In this document: positions 24,006 to 36,729 of the stretch, piece after piece | How positions within the stretch are numbered: position 1 is the stretch's first letter | How the letters are laid out: the number at the start of each line of letters is the position of its first letter | Assembly (NCBI GenBank): GCA_905220665.1 | Contig: CAJNAR010000165.1 | Coordinates: 248,001 to 312,000 of the forward strand | Source of the DNA: Albugo candida | Lineage: Eukaryota > Oomycota > Peronosporomycetes > Albuginales > Albuginaceae | Length of the DNA: 64,000 nucleotides | Direction of reading: 5' to 3' | Made by a program: the position numbers and the translations under genes | Notes under the pieces: generated by a model | The model's database searches: none | Seen by the model: only the letters and a program-made list of their open reading frames with translations | Told to the model about the DNA's origin: nothing

Positions 24006-24133
24006 TACGGTGAGCGCAAAAAGATGAACGCAAGTACATGTATATGCATATATCTGTACGAATGTTCTCTACGGTGAGCGCAAAAAGATGAACGCAAGTA
24101 CATGTATATGCATATAACTGTACGAATGTTCTC
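24006..24133. repeat. 64-bp tandem duplication
   Basis: Units 24006-24069 and 24070-24133 are adjacent and differ at a single base (ATATCTG versus ATAACTG). Each starts TACGGTGAGCGCAAAAAGAT. No gene is associated. Confidence 0.95.
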
Positions 24134-27050
24134 ATTTAGAAAGCGGAAACGCAGGCCATGATCTAGTAATATTCTCCGTCACCACGTTTCGCGCCATCCA
24201 TAGGCCTTGTATCGCGTTTGTTTTCCTCCGAATGAATTGATTCCTTGCGTTTCTGACTGAATTTGACTCAAGTGGAAATCATTTTCACGACGACAAGTAT
24301 ACGGTTCGAGATCTTTAGCTTGCTTTCTCATAGCAGTATTATTAACTATACGTTTCTGTCGCATCTAGATATGCTTTTGTTTAAGTCGATATGTTTCCTC
24401 TGGAGATGGTATTGACGAAAAAAAGTTGGACTTGATTGTTTTTAAGCCAGATTTTTATCCCATCCGTGACATATCTGCCGAAATCTGAATTCTTATGTCG
24501 CTCGATCCTCCCGTTCGGTTGAAACTAGAAGACACACTGAGACTCTTATGCGCATCAATTTGCGCTTTAATATAGTGGTGGTAGACATTGCTACGAGGTA
24601 TTTTTAACATGAAGAAGTTTAGTGAATAAAACTTGTTGAGCTCTCGGAGGCTGCATAGGTACACTCAGTATTACCATACGTTAATTTATCGATTCCACGT
24701 CACAGATCCTATATTCAACTTGTACGTGGTAGGGAAACACGTTGATCGCTGACTAATTTGCGAATTTACGATGACAAGGGTCAATAGGAGAAGATGATAG
24801 CGCACAGACGAGCGTTAAAAGAAGATTGTACAATGCAAAAGTTTCTTCAAAACGACATATGAGCTGAAGGTAGAGTTCCCTCCGGCTTACTTCAGCATGG
24901 TATAAGGTTTATTTGCGTCCCCTGACTTTGAGGTGCTTTTATGCAATTTAGCAGGTGGCACGTCACATCTGAAATAGCTAGTGCTGCTATAAAAGGTACA
25001 GAGCTAACTGAGTGATTGCCATCTCTTTATTTGAAACTCAGGAATACTGGCTTGAAATCAACTAGACATGCTATGGACGACATGTCCTATTCGAAAACGT
25101 TTCTAAGCTGAGGGATGTAGCATCAATCACTCGGTTGGGGGTTAGAGATTGTTAGCTTGAATGGTGTTCTAATATACTTCCACTTCCATGTGAATTTCCT
25201 GCTCAATCAATATTCACCGTACTGTTCTGCGCAAAAGTGCGCTTCTAACATGAGGCTTTTCTTGTCTTGTGATGCTCTTACGTACTCTTCCGCTATAGGT
25301 TTGATGGATAAATCTGAGAATTCTTGCTTCACTCCCTTCTCGGTATACAGTTCTCGCTGAGTATAGTTCTCTTTCCCCTTGATTATTTATTTATAATTCG
25401 TTCACACTCCCTAATTATTTCTTTATAATTCGTTGCTGACGCCGCACAGTCTTCATAAATCGCCAAAATAGTAGAAAGGAATCAACAGCACTCTGGGAAT
25501 CGATTTGCAGGTTGATGTCGCGAACGTGATTGTGAAGTAAACCGAACGGATTGTGCGTTCACCCTAAAAGTGCACGAAAAGTGCATTGATAACAGGTTTA
25601 GTGACCACGTCAATGTCCGCTTGCTACGTCATTGAGGTTTTGTGTACCGAGTAAGTGGTGATGCAAAACGCTGATGACTGTAGCAGCTCATAACAACGAA
25701 GCGTGAACAAATTAGTATGTTATTACGTGTCCTATGACCGCTAAGCTCGATAATGAAATGATTGTGATCCAGATTGGATCGTTGGATTGATTTCATGCTG
25801 TATAATATAGTATCGTGGACAAAGGTGACGATTTTTCTTCATTCTTGACTCACAAGCCGCTTCAATAGCTTACGTATGGCTGACTGAGCAAAATAAATCA
25901 AGCAAGAAGAAAATGGTTTCTTTCCTAGCGCCACCTCGAATTCTCGACGGAGTGTGCTTGACATCAAAAATTAAGTATGTAATCTAATATTGACTAAAGC
26001 TCCCAGAAGAGAGAGTCCAGCACTGATTCTGTTTCTTTTTTTATATTTACTTTATCGCTCTATTGATAACGTTAGGATAGAGAGATTTATATCGTAGCCT
26101 GCGAACAAATTCTTTCTCTGGAAGTATCGCAATGATTGTATACCGCAAATACGCACATTCATTAACTTTTTCTCCGTTGATACCCGGCCGAAGAACGTTT
26201 TTCGACTATTTTGTTCTTGTCGTTCGTAGCTCAGGATATGGAGTTTTAACACTCGTCCGAGCTCTTGATGAGTTCCATATCAGACATCTGATTGCTACTT
26301 GTAAAGATTTTATTGTTGAATTTGCGGTATCAGGGTTGATCAGATACTCTTAGTCCTAGTCGTTGCGCATGCTTATTATATATTGAATGTAAACTGTCTT
26401 TTTTTGATCGATTTGCATGATTACTACATTGCTCATTATGATCGAAATGCTCCAAACATGCCGCTATTAAGCCTTCAACAAGGTGCCTAATTTAATAGTC
26501 TATAATGTAGCCGACGAAAAAAGACCCACAGCAAGAAAACAATGATAATCTCACCGAGATTTCGCAGAGAAATCCTCAGAAAGCTCTCAGGTCTGTTCCA
26601 TCTACTCAAGTACATCGCCCATCGTGAAGTTTGTTTTTTTCAAATAAGAAGGAAGATCTCATTTGAACAGCAGTCCTGGGAAGAAGAATGATACGTCATG
26701 AATTGTTTTCAGTATGATATTGTACAACACAGTGATTACGTTAACTCCATAATGCTCTGTGGGAGTCAGACTATTCAAAGCAAATGCGTAGCTATCAATA
26801 CCTCAATCGAGAAATATCTATTGAACGCTCCTTGTTGGTCTCGGTAGCAAGCATATGCAAAAAAACGTTTTGATTGACAAATATTGACATCCTGAACTAA
26901 GGTGGGTTTCGGCAGTCAAAGTGGATGCCATCTTGCAGTTGACAGAGTGATAGGAAACTATTTTGTATGTAATCTTATCCTCATGCGTAATAATACCAAG
27001 TTTGACCAATCTAGATATAAATTGAATTCTACGGTTAGCATGTACGAATA
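24134..27050. other. about 2.9 kb without a supported gene
   Basis: AT-rich sequence with short ORFs only. A small near-tandem repeat lies at about 25382-25434: ATTATTT(A/C)TTTATAATTCGTT occurs twice, about 33 bp apart. Nothing else recognised. Confidence 0.4.
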
Positions 27051-27179
27051 TATATGTTTCTGTTGTCAGGTTCGCGAAGGTGGTTGCGTTTGGAGGAAAT
27101 TGGTAAAACTGAAATTTTCCTGTCCTAACCAATTGTTAACTCCAGGTAACAAGTGCTCCCAGAGGCCTAAGGCACATAT

Positions 27180-29560
27180 TTAAGTCCTACCTACACTCCT
27201 TCCTTTGGTTGCACTTGAAATTGGATCATCTGCAACTCTCATAGCTCCATCCCGTGACCACCTTACTCTATTAGGTGAATGAACCTTGGTGTCGGAAACC
27301 CCTTTCGTCTGCATGTCGGCCATTTTCTTCGGTATATTCACCTTCATGGATAATTTGTTTGCCCATGTTCGCTCTGACACTTTCTGTCGAAGGTCGATAT
27401 GTTTAGCCTAACTGAAGTAGCTTCGTTAAGAGACTACTGATAGATGCCTAGTTATCCAACCACAAGATGTTTAGCTCTCTAACTTTTTTGTTCTACATTT
27501 AAAATGATTCCCTTGCTTCAAGTCATTTCTCGCATGCCTTGGACGCTGCTACAGACTCTTCCTCTATCGTCCATAATGCCGCTGAGTGCTTCTTCTTGCA
27601 TGACCAGCTGATCCACTTTCCATTCAAACTGAATGCTGTACCAGATATGCTCTTTCTTGTGATACCACCCGCCACATAATTAGGATATGAAACGCTGCTA
27701 GAGTGCCTTCTTTGGTAGTTGTTGGGGCATGAGTACGTATCATCAGCTTGTGCAAAGTGAACCTGATGCTTGAGCGACTGCAGTCTGGAAACCATCAAAA
27801 GGTGCACGCCAAAGTCTGTAATTTATTGCTCGTTAGCTTCTTGAATGAACGCATCTCCAAGCAGTGCAAATTTGATGTTCTCCTATAGCCGTAGTCTTGA
27901 CAGATAGATGTGAGCAGCAGGTGCACTTCATCCGGACCCATCTTCGTTTTCAATTCGCATATCGACGGCTCCTGATTGAAAGAGTATCCATGGTTTTCCC
28001 TATAGCGAACTCGCATGGCCACATTGCTTTCTTCTGCTGGGTCCGAGATTCTAGATTGAAAGACTTGAAACAATATTGATTGTCGACTCGATTCTTCAAA
28101 CCTTCTTCGCGTTACCAGTATACCGTAGACATATAAAACCAAAACCGTAATTGCACTTGTGTCGTGTGCGGAATACAAACATGAGTTTGAGAGGCTTTGT
28201 TTGAAACGTACATCGCCAAGCTTATCACGTAAAAGTTGACTTCAGAAACTCCCTGCTCAATCAACCCATAGCAACTCTTCATATGTCGTAATGCCACTTG
28301 ATCTCGACCCGAAACACGAATTTCTTTCGGCTTGGAAATCTATATTCATTTCTTGAGGCAATTTCAAGTACAAATCCAAGTTGTTTTCTGTTGGTGCCTG
28401 CTCGCACGCACTAGTTAAGTCACTATGCTTCGCTGATATTCCCTAGAACATTCATGAAGATAGTATGAGCTTCTCTGTATATAAAGCCATGATTGTTACA
28501 AGTGTCGTGTCGTACTTGACTCCGAATACTTGTCGTTCCGACACTAATCACCTGGTATGTAAGACTTCGATCTAGTTTTTCTTGGGGCAATTTTCGGTTT
28601 TCTTCCATTGAGGCTAGTTCTGCTTGTGCGCCATAATTTCATTCGACATACTTTACTAATTCATTGCTTGATTGTACGTTTTCAGATCCGGCATAATCAA
28701 CACTTACACGATGTCTCGAGTCGAAGCTTTCTTTCCTTGGCTTCAGCAAAACCATCCTCTGTTTTGGATCCTTCTTAATGAGATCCGCTCGCTTTTCTAT
28801 AGCAGTTATGATTAAATCATTTTCAACGTCGGAAAACTTATGAGCTTCCGAGTCTGCATTTATCAAGCCTTTCGAAGTCCATTCGACTTGTCATTTGCAT
28901 TTGCTCCTTCCAGCGTTGACTCCACATTTTTGAGATATGCTGATATATAGTGACATTTTTTGGTTGAGTAAATAAAGTTTGTAACATTTTCTTTCATCGC
29001 ATTTATTCCCGATAACAATGTCTCGTCCACTTCGCTTCGCGAGACAATTTTTATCAATGCCAATTAGAACAGAACAAGTTGAACCGAACGTTACGAAATC
29101 GAGAAAACCCGTATCTTGCTCAGTCCCAGCCTTTAATAGTGACTATCATTTGCCTTCGTAAATATTCCATTGGAATCATAAACCGCGAATTCAGGAGAAC
29201 ACCCCCAAGTATATCACGTCATAGATCTTCCAAATGTCATACACTGAACCAGGCTTATGATTGTCCTATGCATTCGTTTAGCTTTACTATTTAATTCTTT
29301 GATTACGATCCAAGGTTTTGTCTTCTCACTCCCTCTTCTTTGCAACAAGAAGTCGACATTTGTGTACTCTGCGCCACCATCAGCTCGTAGAACATGTATC
29401 TTTCAATCATAATGCTTCGCCAAGTAAATCAAGAAATCCTGAAACTCTTCGACGCTGGACAAACTTCGCTCTTTTTATATATACAAATAAACGAATTAAT
29501 TACAGCGACAAAAAAACTCGAAAGTTGTGACGATGCACAATATAAGTAAGACTCGAGCAG
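27180..29560 (-). mobile_element. decayed Ty1/copia element (integrase to RNase H)
   Basis: Reading on the minus strand, the integrase core has VLRADGGAEYTNVDFLL (about 29345-29400), and the integrase C-terminal KLYLLNQKMSLYIS lies near 28950. An RT entry segment lies near 28430-28600, then LVLYVYGILVTRR (about 28110-28150), where YVYG stands in place of YVDD. RNase H follows: ITRKSISGTAFSLNGKWISW and SAALWTIEEESVAASKACEK (27523-27700), and ADMQTKGV (about 27300), equivalent to the ADIFTK motif. The lost catalytic aspartates and many stops make it inactive. Gag and LTRs were not identified. Confidence 0.8.
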
Positions 29561-30289
29561 TTTTTCTATAACACATACGCTTCAGAAATTTTCGATGGTG
29601 TATGTCACAGTTGGAAGTATTTTTCCGTGTACATTACTCGCTGTAAATAGATAATACTCCAATGTGTTATCGTGAGAAGAGGATATCAAACCTCTTCTGT
29701 CACATTGATGCTGCTCAAACACGACAATGTCACATTTTAACTATATTTACGGCAAACCGAGACCGATTATTTTAGTTTTTTCATATAACTCTGAGCCCGA
29801 ACTCGTTTAGCTATTATGACACGATGTGAACAAACACTCCGTGCTGCGCAATTTATCAAAAACAATTATGGTATTTGGTGGTTGCATTATTGGGAAATTT
29901 AATCAGAAATATTGATGGTCTGAACGACGCTTTTGAGCACCCATATGGATAATGATACATTCAAGATTGTGCAAGATGAAAATGATTTGAAACGACGCAT
30001 TGGTCACCAATGAAAAGGGAACAAGAGTGCTAATTTACTCCAAAGCCTTATTAATTGCGTGGATTTTTCATTCCATGGAAGCTCTAAATAAGCTGGCGAG
30101 CATAACGTCTCTGATATCTTCAGAAATCGTAACAGAACATGTAGCAACAGCCATCTTTTACATGAATGTATTGCACCTTGATTTCTTTCTTGTAAATGTG
30201 AACGTTCAAAATGTGCTCATCCTTTAAGACCTACAGGCAGATTGTGCTGGAAGGACTTGAAGTTATACTTGAGATTTCTAGTTGCACTT

Positions 30290-31800
30290 GGTATCAGTCT
30301 AAACGATTGATGAGAATTTTTATTTTCCACAAAGAAAGTCAGTTTTGGCAATTTTCCTGCAACGCAACCATCTTCACTCACCTTCCTACAAGTTAAGAGC
30401 CCACCGAATAGTCTGCCAGCTAAGACCATATGAAAATTCGAGGGACCACCAGATGTGTCGAAGATGATAGAATGATGCTGCTGCTGACGACACGCGGAAA
30501 TCGAAACGGTAAGATCAAAACCGAGTAGAGAGCGTATCTGCAGGACCAAGCAACCAAGGACAAGATTTGACAATGTCATCCATGTATGCGAATCTGACGC
30601 AGCATCGCAAAAAGAGGGTAGGCAGAATCCTTGTCCAAGCCAAGCAAAATAATTTGCTGGACGGGCTAAATCGAGTCGGATTCCCAGTAGCAAGGCATAT
30701 AAAGCTCGCCATGTAGCCATTCGAATAGAGAAAGACCTACGCTGGACCTAGAGCGCCGTTTGCACAATGGGACTATCGTTTCGTGCGTCAAGTATTCAAT
30801 GCCCAGAGAGCATTCGGTGGGATTTGAAGTAAAAATGTTAAGCTGGTGTGCCTACGACGTCATCCGAGCGGAAAAGAGCTCACTTATTACGATTAGGAAG
30901 TCATCTAATAGATGACTCAGTACTCTAACGTCCAAAATTGATGGACCGCAGCAACGAAGTGTTCTGGACAAGCATCACCAGCACGCAGACAACGCGGTAG
31001 TTTACTGGGAAGAAAGCAACTGCACGTTCTTGGAGCGAGCATTTTTTAATCTAGTTGGCAATCAGTGAATCAGTCAATATAGCAGACGATATGCCTCCGG
31101 AGAGCATTATCCAGTACGTATAGCCTAAATTCAAACAAGTACTGACGGCTCGTGTCAACACAATGAGAGGGGGCACCAGAAGGCAAGCCAATAAATTGTC
31201 GCTTTGCCCGGGTTAAGGATTCAGATGTCATCAGTGCTTCATCAATAACGGAATCGATACTAAATGGGTGCGAACAAGGGATCCAAGCCAAATTAGCGAA
31301 TGAGCTGCCTCATTCGGTGGAAAAGCGGACTTATGAAAAGATATTTCTGGAACCAGAGTTCCATCAGAATGCGGACATCGTTTTAGGGATATATACAAAA
31401 CTACTGCGCGTGAACACAAGAATAAATTTTGCATATCAGACAGTGGATCCGGCAGGCATCTCGTATCGAATATGAACTTCTTATAGCATCTCAATGCAAC
31501 CAATCATGCATGCTTACAAACAGAAAGGAACGGAAGATGAGATGGACAGGATCGGCGAAGGTTACCGCAACAGCTAGCGCTAAGCCTAGGATGTTCTCGG
31601 AGAAGTTGTTCAAGATGCAGAAAACCTCCCTTGGAACGTTGTCTCGTATGGAAATATGAAGGCAAAAGGATGCAAATTGACCTACCAAGCTGATGGTCGA
31701 GAGATGTTGAATATACTTTCGATACTGCGATCGTGTGTGAAGAAAATATGTTCAAAAACGAAAGCAACCGTTTCATAACCATACCAGCTCATCAACCATT
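30290..31800 (+). mobile_element. Ty1/copia gag-protease fragment
   Basis: Plus-strand text in several frames matches oomycete copia gag: QWDYRFVRQVFNAQRAFGG (about 30750-30810), ARSWSEHFLI...AISES (about 31020-31070) and FKQVLTARVNTMRGGTRRQA (about 31130-31190). A gag-pre-integrase piece, VVSYGNMKAKGCKLTYQADG, is at about 31640-31700. TGGTATCAG at 30290-30298 resembles the common copia primer site for initiator tRNA. It is opposite in strand to the 27-29.5-kb element, so a separate insertion. The 167-codon minus-strand ORF over 30217-30720 is judged a shadow. Confidence 0.65.
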
Positions 31801-33821
31801 TTCAACATTGCACTTGAAGGTGGAGACTCCATCCTATCGGCAATGGAGCGACGAGATGTCATTACAATCGTTATTGTTTACATGTAGATTAGCAGTAATG
31901 CTACTGCCTAGCTGTCTAAAATCATTTGAGTCTTCACAATACACATTCATAATCGTGCCCGTCGTGAAGCTCACAAACTAAACTTTTTGAGTATGATATA
32001 ATTGATTACCGCCACGCTCAGTTGTACCAATTTTGCTAAAAAATAGAAGATGTTGTGCTACGCGTTATATTCTTTTTGGTAAGGACAGTCAGCTTGTTCA
32101 TGTCGGGATCAGACAGCCTCTATAAAAGAGTATATACCTTGAGAAAATCTGACAACTTGAAATAAGAACCATTTACAGAAATTAATTTGTTCTTCTTCCT
32201 CGCGTTTTGGTTTCATCTAAGTTTTCCATCGAAGATTGTAAGTTTGGACGCTCGACGTATTCTTCATTCATTATTGCATCTTATATAGGGTGATAAGAAG
32301 GCTTTTCAAGATGCAGGTGAGTCCAACAAAAGCCAACTGCATTAGCTTCTTGTTACGCTAATTTCAACCTGAAGGAGCAAAGATTTATGAGACGAAAAAT
32401 ATTTCTTTCCGCTTGCACATGAGTCTGTTTCTGCCTCGGTATGTCTAACGGGTATGTCAGAAACCGTAGCGAGCTTTTAATGTATCAAAACAGAAAAAAA
32501 AGCACCCATTCTAAGAAAGGAACTGGTTAGTGAGGGTCTCGCATTTTTTACAATGACAGCTATAACCAGTCAAGATTTTCTTTGAACCTTTCAAAAGCGA
32601 AAAAATCCAGTGAATCATAGATTGTATCTGAGTATCATTTCTATAGTTCTTCTACCAGCCGTTGAAAATAAAATGATTAGTCCACCTATCAAAACGTAAA
32701 TATAATCGCTTGCTGTGAACATTCCCACTGAATATGAGAAGTATCAATTTTTTTCGTAGTCGAATGTACTGAAGGCAATCGTACCTTTTATATCCTGAGT
32801 ATAGATACGCCACGGATGCCGTTCGTCCTCGGCGAGAGTTATTAGCTATCAAACGCATCGATGACCAGGTGGGATTTTTCGGCATTGATAACCCTTGTGA
32901 AGGAGTCATTCTTGGAAGCAGAATTTTTTTCTTATGCTCGGAATGTACAAGAGTAAGACCATCCTCCTCCGTAAATTGCACACAAAGAAAAGATGTGATG
33001 GACAGTAGTGCGTAGTAGATCACGGATACGTAATCAAGTAAATAGACACTGATGTCCGTGGGACATGACGTGTTTTCGGTGAATCAACCTTGTTCTATTT
33101 CTGGGCTGGTTCTGGCTGATGCTATCGGTAAGACATTTGTTTAGGCATCAATATCGAGATACACGACTATCAACGCTTCTCGCTCATTTACTTGAGCGTA
33201 TCGATAAGACTAAGTCATGCTGTGTACAATTTATAATCTTTATATATTCGCACTAAACTCATGAGGGAGGAAATTGTGTCTAGTCAATGTTTTCTAGGTA
33301 ATGAATGGTTTCTTCCGAGGTTGTATCGCAATAAGAGGGATAAGTAGTGAGATTAATGAGTAAAGATCTCTTTTCAAAGCAAAACTCCGATGTTGGAGCA
33401 GTTTTAAATTGTTTTTTTATGTCAGATCATTGGCACTCTTAATTGAATTGCTATAGCCTCTCGAAACGGGCTCATTTTCGACTGAATCTTTGTGGCATTC
33501 AGTAGATTGCTGTGATGATTCTGCATCCAGTGAACGATAAATTGGCTTCGATAATAGGAAAGAATCATCAAATGGTGTGTATTATCTAAGTTGTGAGAGC
33601 GTACGGCTAGAAAAAAAAACTACAGTGATTTTTACACGTCGAGAAATGATTTACTCTTTGAGCCATTTCGTTTACTCGAGCGAAATGTTTCTTCATATTC
33701 TACTGGTCCTCATGTTACAAAGCAGCAATTCGAAACTTCAACATATCATTATTCGAAGGCTTTCTCTGCATGCCTATAGCAATCACATGGTTTTTTTTTC
33801 ATCATCAGTATTTTTCTCATT
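31801..33821. other. about 2 kb without a supported gene
   Basis: This is the downstream flank of effector copy B. The longest frame is minus 32652-33023; it begins at GTG, and the open frame extends upstream without an ATG. It reads VIYYALLSITSFLCVQFTEE at its start, which looks like a signal peptide by chance or is part of a lost gene. I cannot name it. Confidence 0.35.
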
Positions 33822-35999
33822 TCAATTGATGTCGTCATGCGTCATTTGCCGAAGTCCAACTGGACGCTTAAGTTGATTTCGTTGATCATTGTAGGTAAGG
33901 CTTGAGCAAATGTCATACGCCACACAAGATTTGATAATTGTTGAGGGGGCCGGACGCATCCAGATATATCCTCCTTTGCTTGATTTATCATTGTAAGCGA
34001 AGAATACTTCCGTATGTTGGAGGAGGCAATTTACACAATCAATCTGTTTCGCTTTCTTAGATTCATACTCCACGAACGCGATGACATTATATTTTAGCCA
34101 GCTCTGAGTGCCAGTATCCGACCATGATTGCGAGAAGACGCTCGTTTTAGATACTACACTGGCTACATTCCTTGAGGTAATATAATTTTGAGGAGGCCAG
34201 ACACCCATTGGAATGTGCGTCTCATTGAACTTGTTGATGGCAATTCGTTCGAATGATTGAGTGCGAGCTGGCGATAGAAATGCTTGGTGCTCAGAACAGA
34301 CCAGTTGAGGGACTTTTTGAATTCTGGAACAAAAATTTCTGCCCGTGAGCTTCCGATCCCGTTTGATAAATTCCACGAAAGCCCTTGGATCAAGTTTCGA
34401 AAAGTCTACTAAGAGCGAAGTCGTTGTGATTGTATGTATTTCTGTCATCTTGAGAGCGATGCCTAAAATATTCTTCATGCGGATAAAACATTTCTCCTTT
34501 AGATGATATTGGTGGTACAATAAAAGACAATTGCCACTTTTTTCGTGATTATACTCTGGCTTCGATGGTCTCTCGTACATTTCCGAGTTCTTCGTGTGCT
34601 CCTCAAGATACTTTTTGCATTCATTTCCCTTCAGCCTTTCTTTGAATGCACATTTTTTATCGCAATCTGGTATTTGTGCAGAAGCATCAGTGAAAATCAT
34701 TGCATTTGTAAACGATGAAATGAAAACCAGACGAGGTCCAGTAACACCTTTCAAGATGCAAGCAATACATCGCAAATTCATATTGAACATTGAAATGATT
34801 TCAATGCAGTCAGGCTGTTCAGGATGTAGTATCCCTAGTTTGTCGAAGGATTTGAAAATATCCAACGTATTGATAAAACTTTCGGCATACCTGGCCATTC
34901 TTCCATAAGCAAGAGGCATCAGAATATGTTCAATCTCTTCCAGGTTCTTGGGTTTCTTATCCGTGCTTACTAGTATACGAGTATCTCCCACTTGTTTGTG
35001 CTTCTCTTGTATATTTCTGGAACCTTCAAAATGCTTTGGGATAATATGCTTCAATCGTTCACAATCCTCAGAGTCCCAACTTATAATTTCCGAGCAGAAT
35101 GTTGTCACACAATTTTGGATTATTGTTTGCGATTCGTATATGCTACGAAACAAACACAATTCCGCGGACTTCATGATATTCTTGTAAAATAAGAGGTACG
35201 TCCAAACGGCTAGATATTTGCTGTGCATGGCTAGACATTCTCGACAAACATCTTCTTCTAAATGAGAAGGAATGATGATGCATTGAAGTGATGAGCCATC
35301 ATCCTGGCGGTTTTCCGTGTTTTTGAAAATGCCACTTATGGCATCTGAGACTACTGGAGCTTGAGCCAAATTTATTTGAGCTGCTCTTTGTCTTCTTGTT
35401 GAAGTACTGGCTAAATTTTTTCCTACTCGTTTTGGGACATCTCCAAAAAAAACAGGAACTTCCAATACTTGGCTGTGGATAAACGCTAATTTCTCATGAT
35501 TCCATTTTCGTGAATCAGATATAAATCTTGAAGATGAAAAAGAGTCGCCTATCCAATTAGCGGATTCTACCTCGGTCATTGCAAGCAGCACCGTTTCCGT
35601 GATGCGATGAAGACTTCTATCAACACTCATTAATGTATCTTTGTTGGTAAATTGCCGAGATCTGCTTCGAGCTTGATTGTTCAAGGTGTATTCTCTGGTC
35701 GATTGAGCTGATACAAAACATGTGTAGTCACTATTACAACGCAATGTAAATGTTCTGACCAGATCTGAATGCCGTCCATTGAGAAAGTAGAGTCTGTATT
35801 CTGCAGTGGCATGTACCAAACTCAATTGTTTAATACCAAGAGACGTAACAAGACACCGATGACACGATGAAAACCCTCTCTTTTTTGAACTGGTTACGTT
35901 CAATATGCCTAGAAACTGCTTTCCATAATTAGCTTCTGATTTGCCACAAAACAACATCAGCCCTGTAACAAGCAGAACGCGCAACTTGGTATTTGGCAT
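33822..35999 (-). CDS. CCG/CHXC-class secreted effector candidate, copy B (intact)
   Basis: This is the only long intact reading frame in the window. I chose the ATG at 35999 (725 residues) over the in-frame ATG at 36059: it has A at -3, and it puts a classic signal peptide at the N-terminus (MPNTKLRVLLVTGLMLFCGK, cleavage near residue 23). CHRCLVTSLG at 46-55 fits both the CX2CX5G (CCG) and CHXC motifs described for secreted Albugo effectors, about 23 residues after the predicted cleavage. Further cysteine pairs occur at 252-255 (CREC), 411-414 (CIAC) and 655-658 (CVNC), each followed by hydrophobic strands and more cysteines. A basic stretch lies near 191-206. There is no intron. It is likely secreted towards plant cells; target and activity are unknown. 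Copies A, C and D are decayed paralogues. Confidence 0.85.
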   Translation of the reverse strand: MPNTKLRVLLVTGLMLFCGKSEANYGKQFLGILNVTSSKKRGFSSCHRCLVTSLGIKQLSLVHATAEYRLYFLNGRHSDLVRTFTLRCNSDYTCFVSAQSTREYTLNNQARSRSRQFTNKDTLMSVDRSLHRITETVLLAMTEVESANWIGDSFSSSRFISDSRKWNHEKLAFIHSQVLEVPVFFGDVPKRVGKNLASTSTRRQRAAQINLAQAPVVSDAISGIFKNTENRQDDGSSLQCIIIPSHLEEDVCRECLAMHSKYLAVWTYLLFYKNIMKSAELCLFRSIYESQTIIQNCVTTFCSEIISWDSEDCERLKHIIPKHFEGSRNIQEKHKQVGDTRILVSTDKKPKNLEEIEHILMPLAYGRMARYAESFINTLDIFKSFDKLGILHPEQPDCIEIISMFNMNLRCIACILKGVTGPRLVFISSFTNAMIFTDASAQIPDCDKKCAFKERLKGNECKKYLEEHTKNSEMYERPSKPEYNHEKSGNCLLLYHQYHLKEKCFIRMKNILGIALKMTEIHTITTTSLLVDFSKLDPRAFVEFIKRDRKLTGRNFCSRIQKVPQLVCSEHQAFLSPARTQSFERIAINKFNETHIPMGVWPPQNYITSRNVASVVSKTSVFSQSWSDTGTQSWLKYNVIAFVEYESKKAKQIDCVNCLLQHTEVFFAYNDKSSKGGYIWMRPAPSTIIKSCVAYDICSSLTYNDQRNQLKRPVGLRQMTHDDIN

Positions 36000-36729
36000 G
36001 TTTTTCTTCCTCGGTGTGAGAGCTCGTATTAGTGATTGATTTTGGACGTGTGATATCATTTAATGAACCAATCAGTGTACGTTTTTATGTGACTAGCACA
36101 CGTGTCATAATAATAAGAGTTCAATTCAACAATTTCATGCATGAATCCTTTATTCCTCGAAAGTGGATTTCTCGATCAATGCAGGGTTGGCTGATTTTTG
36201 TGTGGAGGGAAGTCAGGTACCAGCTAGCTGAAACGTATCTAACGAACATTGTGCTCGTAAATGAATCCTTAAGACTGAAAGTGATCTACTGCTCGTCTTC
36301 ATTATCCACAATACGAATAAGTAGTAGGATCTCATACTGCGTTCATTAATTTCAAGGAAGGTAGGAGTTAAACTTCTTCGTTCCAACTTAATTCTAGAAT
36401 TGCTTAAGTCTACCGATCTATGTGCGGTCTCAAGTAATATCGTTGCTACAGCCATGTTCACATGATTCGGCAAATATACAACCTGACAAACACAAGATAT
36501 TCACATTTCACATCCCAATGAAGCTTCATATTATAAATATTGTGCTGACACGACGCACTCTCATTATTCCTAGTGCATTATGTTTGGTTAGGGGCGGCTA
36601 TATTAGTAGCATTCTCAATGGGCAGTATCAATCCTATTATGTGAGCATAGAGTATTACAAAAATATAACAGTATAGGGGGTAGATATGAAAGCATAAATC
36701 TTATAATTTGATAGTTGATCGAGAAAACT
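36000..36729. other. upstream flank of effector copy B
   Basis: No gene is supported. The plus ORFs here run against the effector and have no recognisable content. The promoter of copy B should be here; I see no motif I would defend. Confidence 0.4.

Noticed and set aside
30217..30720. Minus-strand 167-codon ORF as a gene
   Set aside because: The plus strand carries copia leader and gag remnants here; the ORF has no recognisable domain.
36000..36059. Upstream ATG (36059) as the start of effector copy B
   Set aside because: It adds 20 residues before the signal peptide and has a poorer start context. The ATG at 35999 places the signal peptide at the N-terminus.
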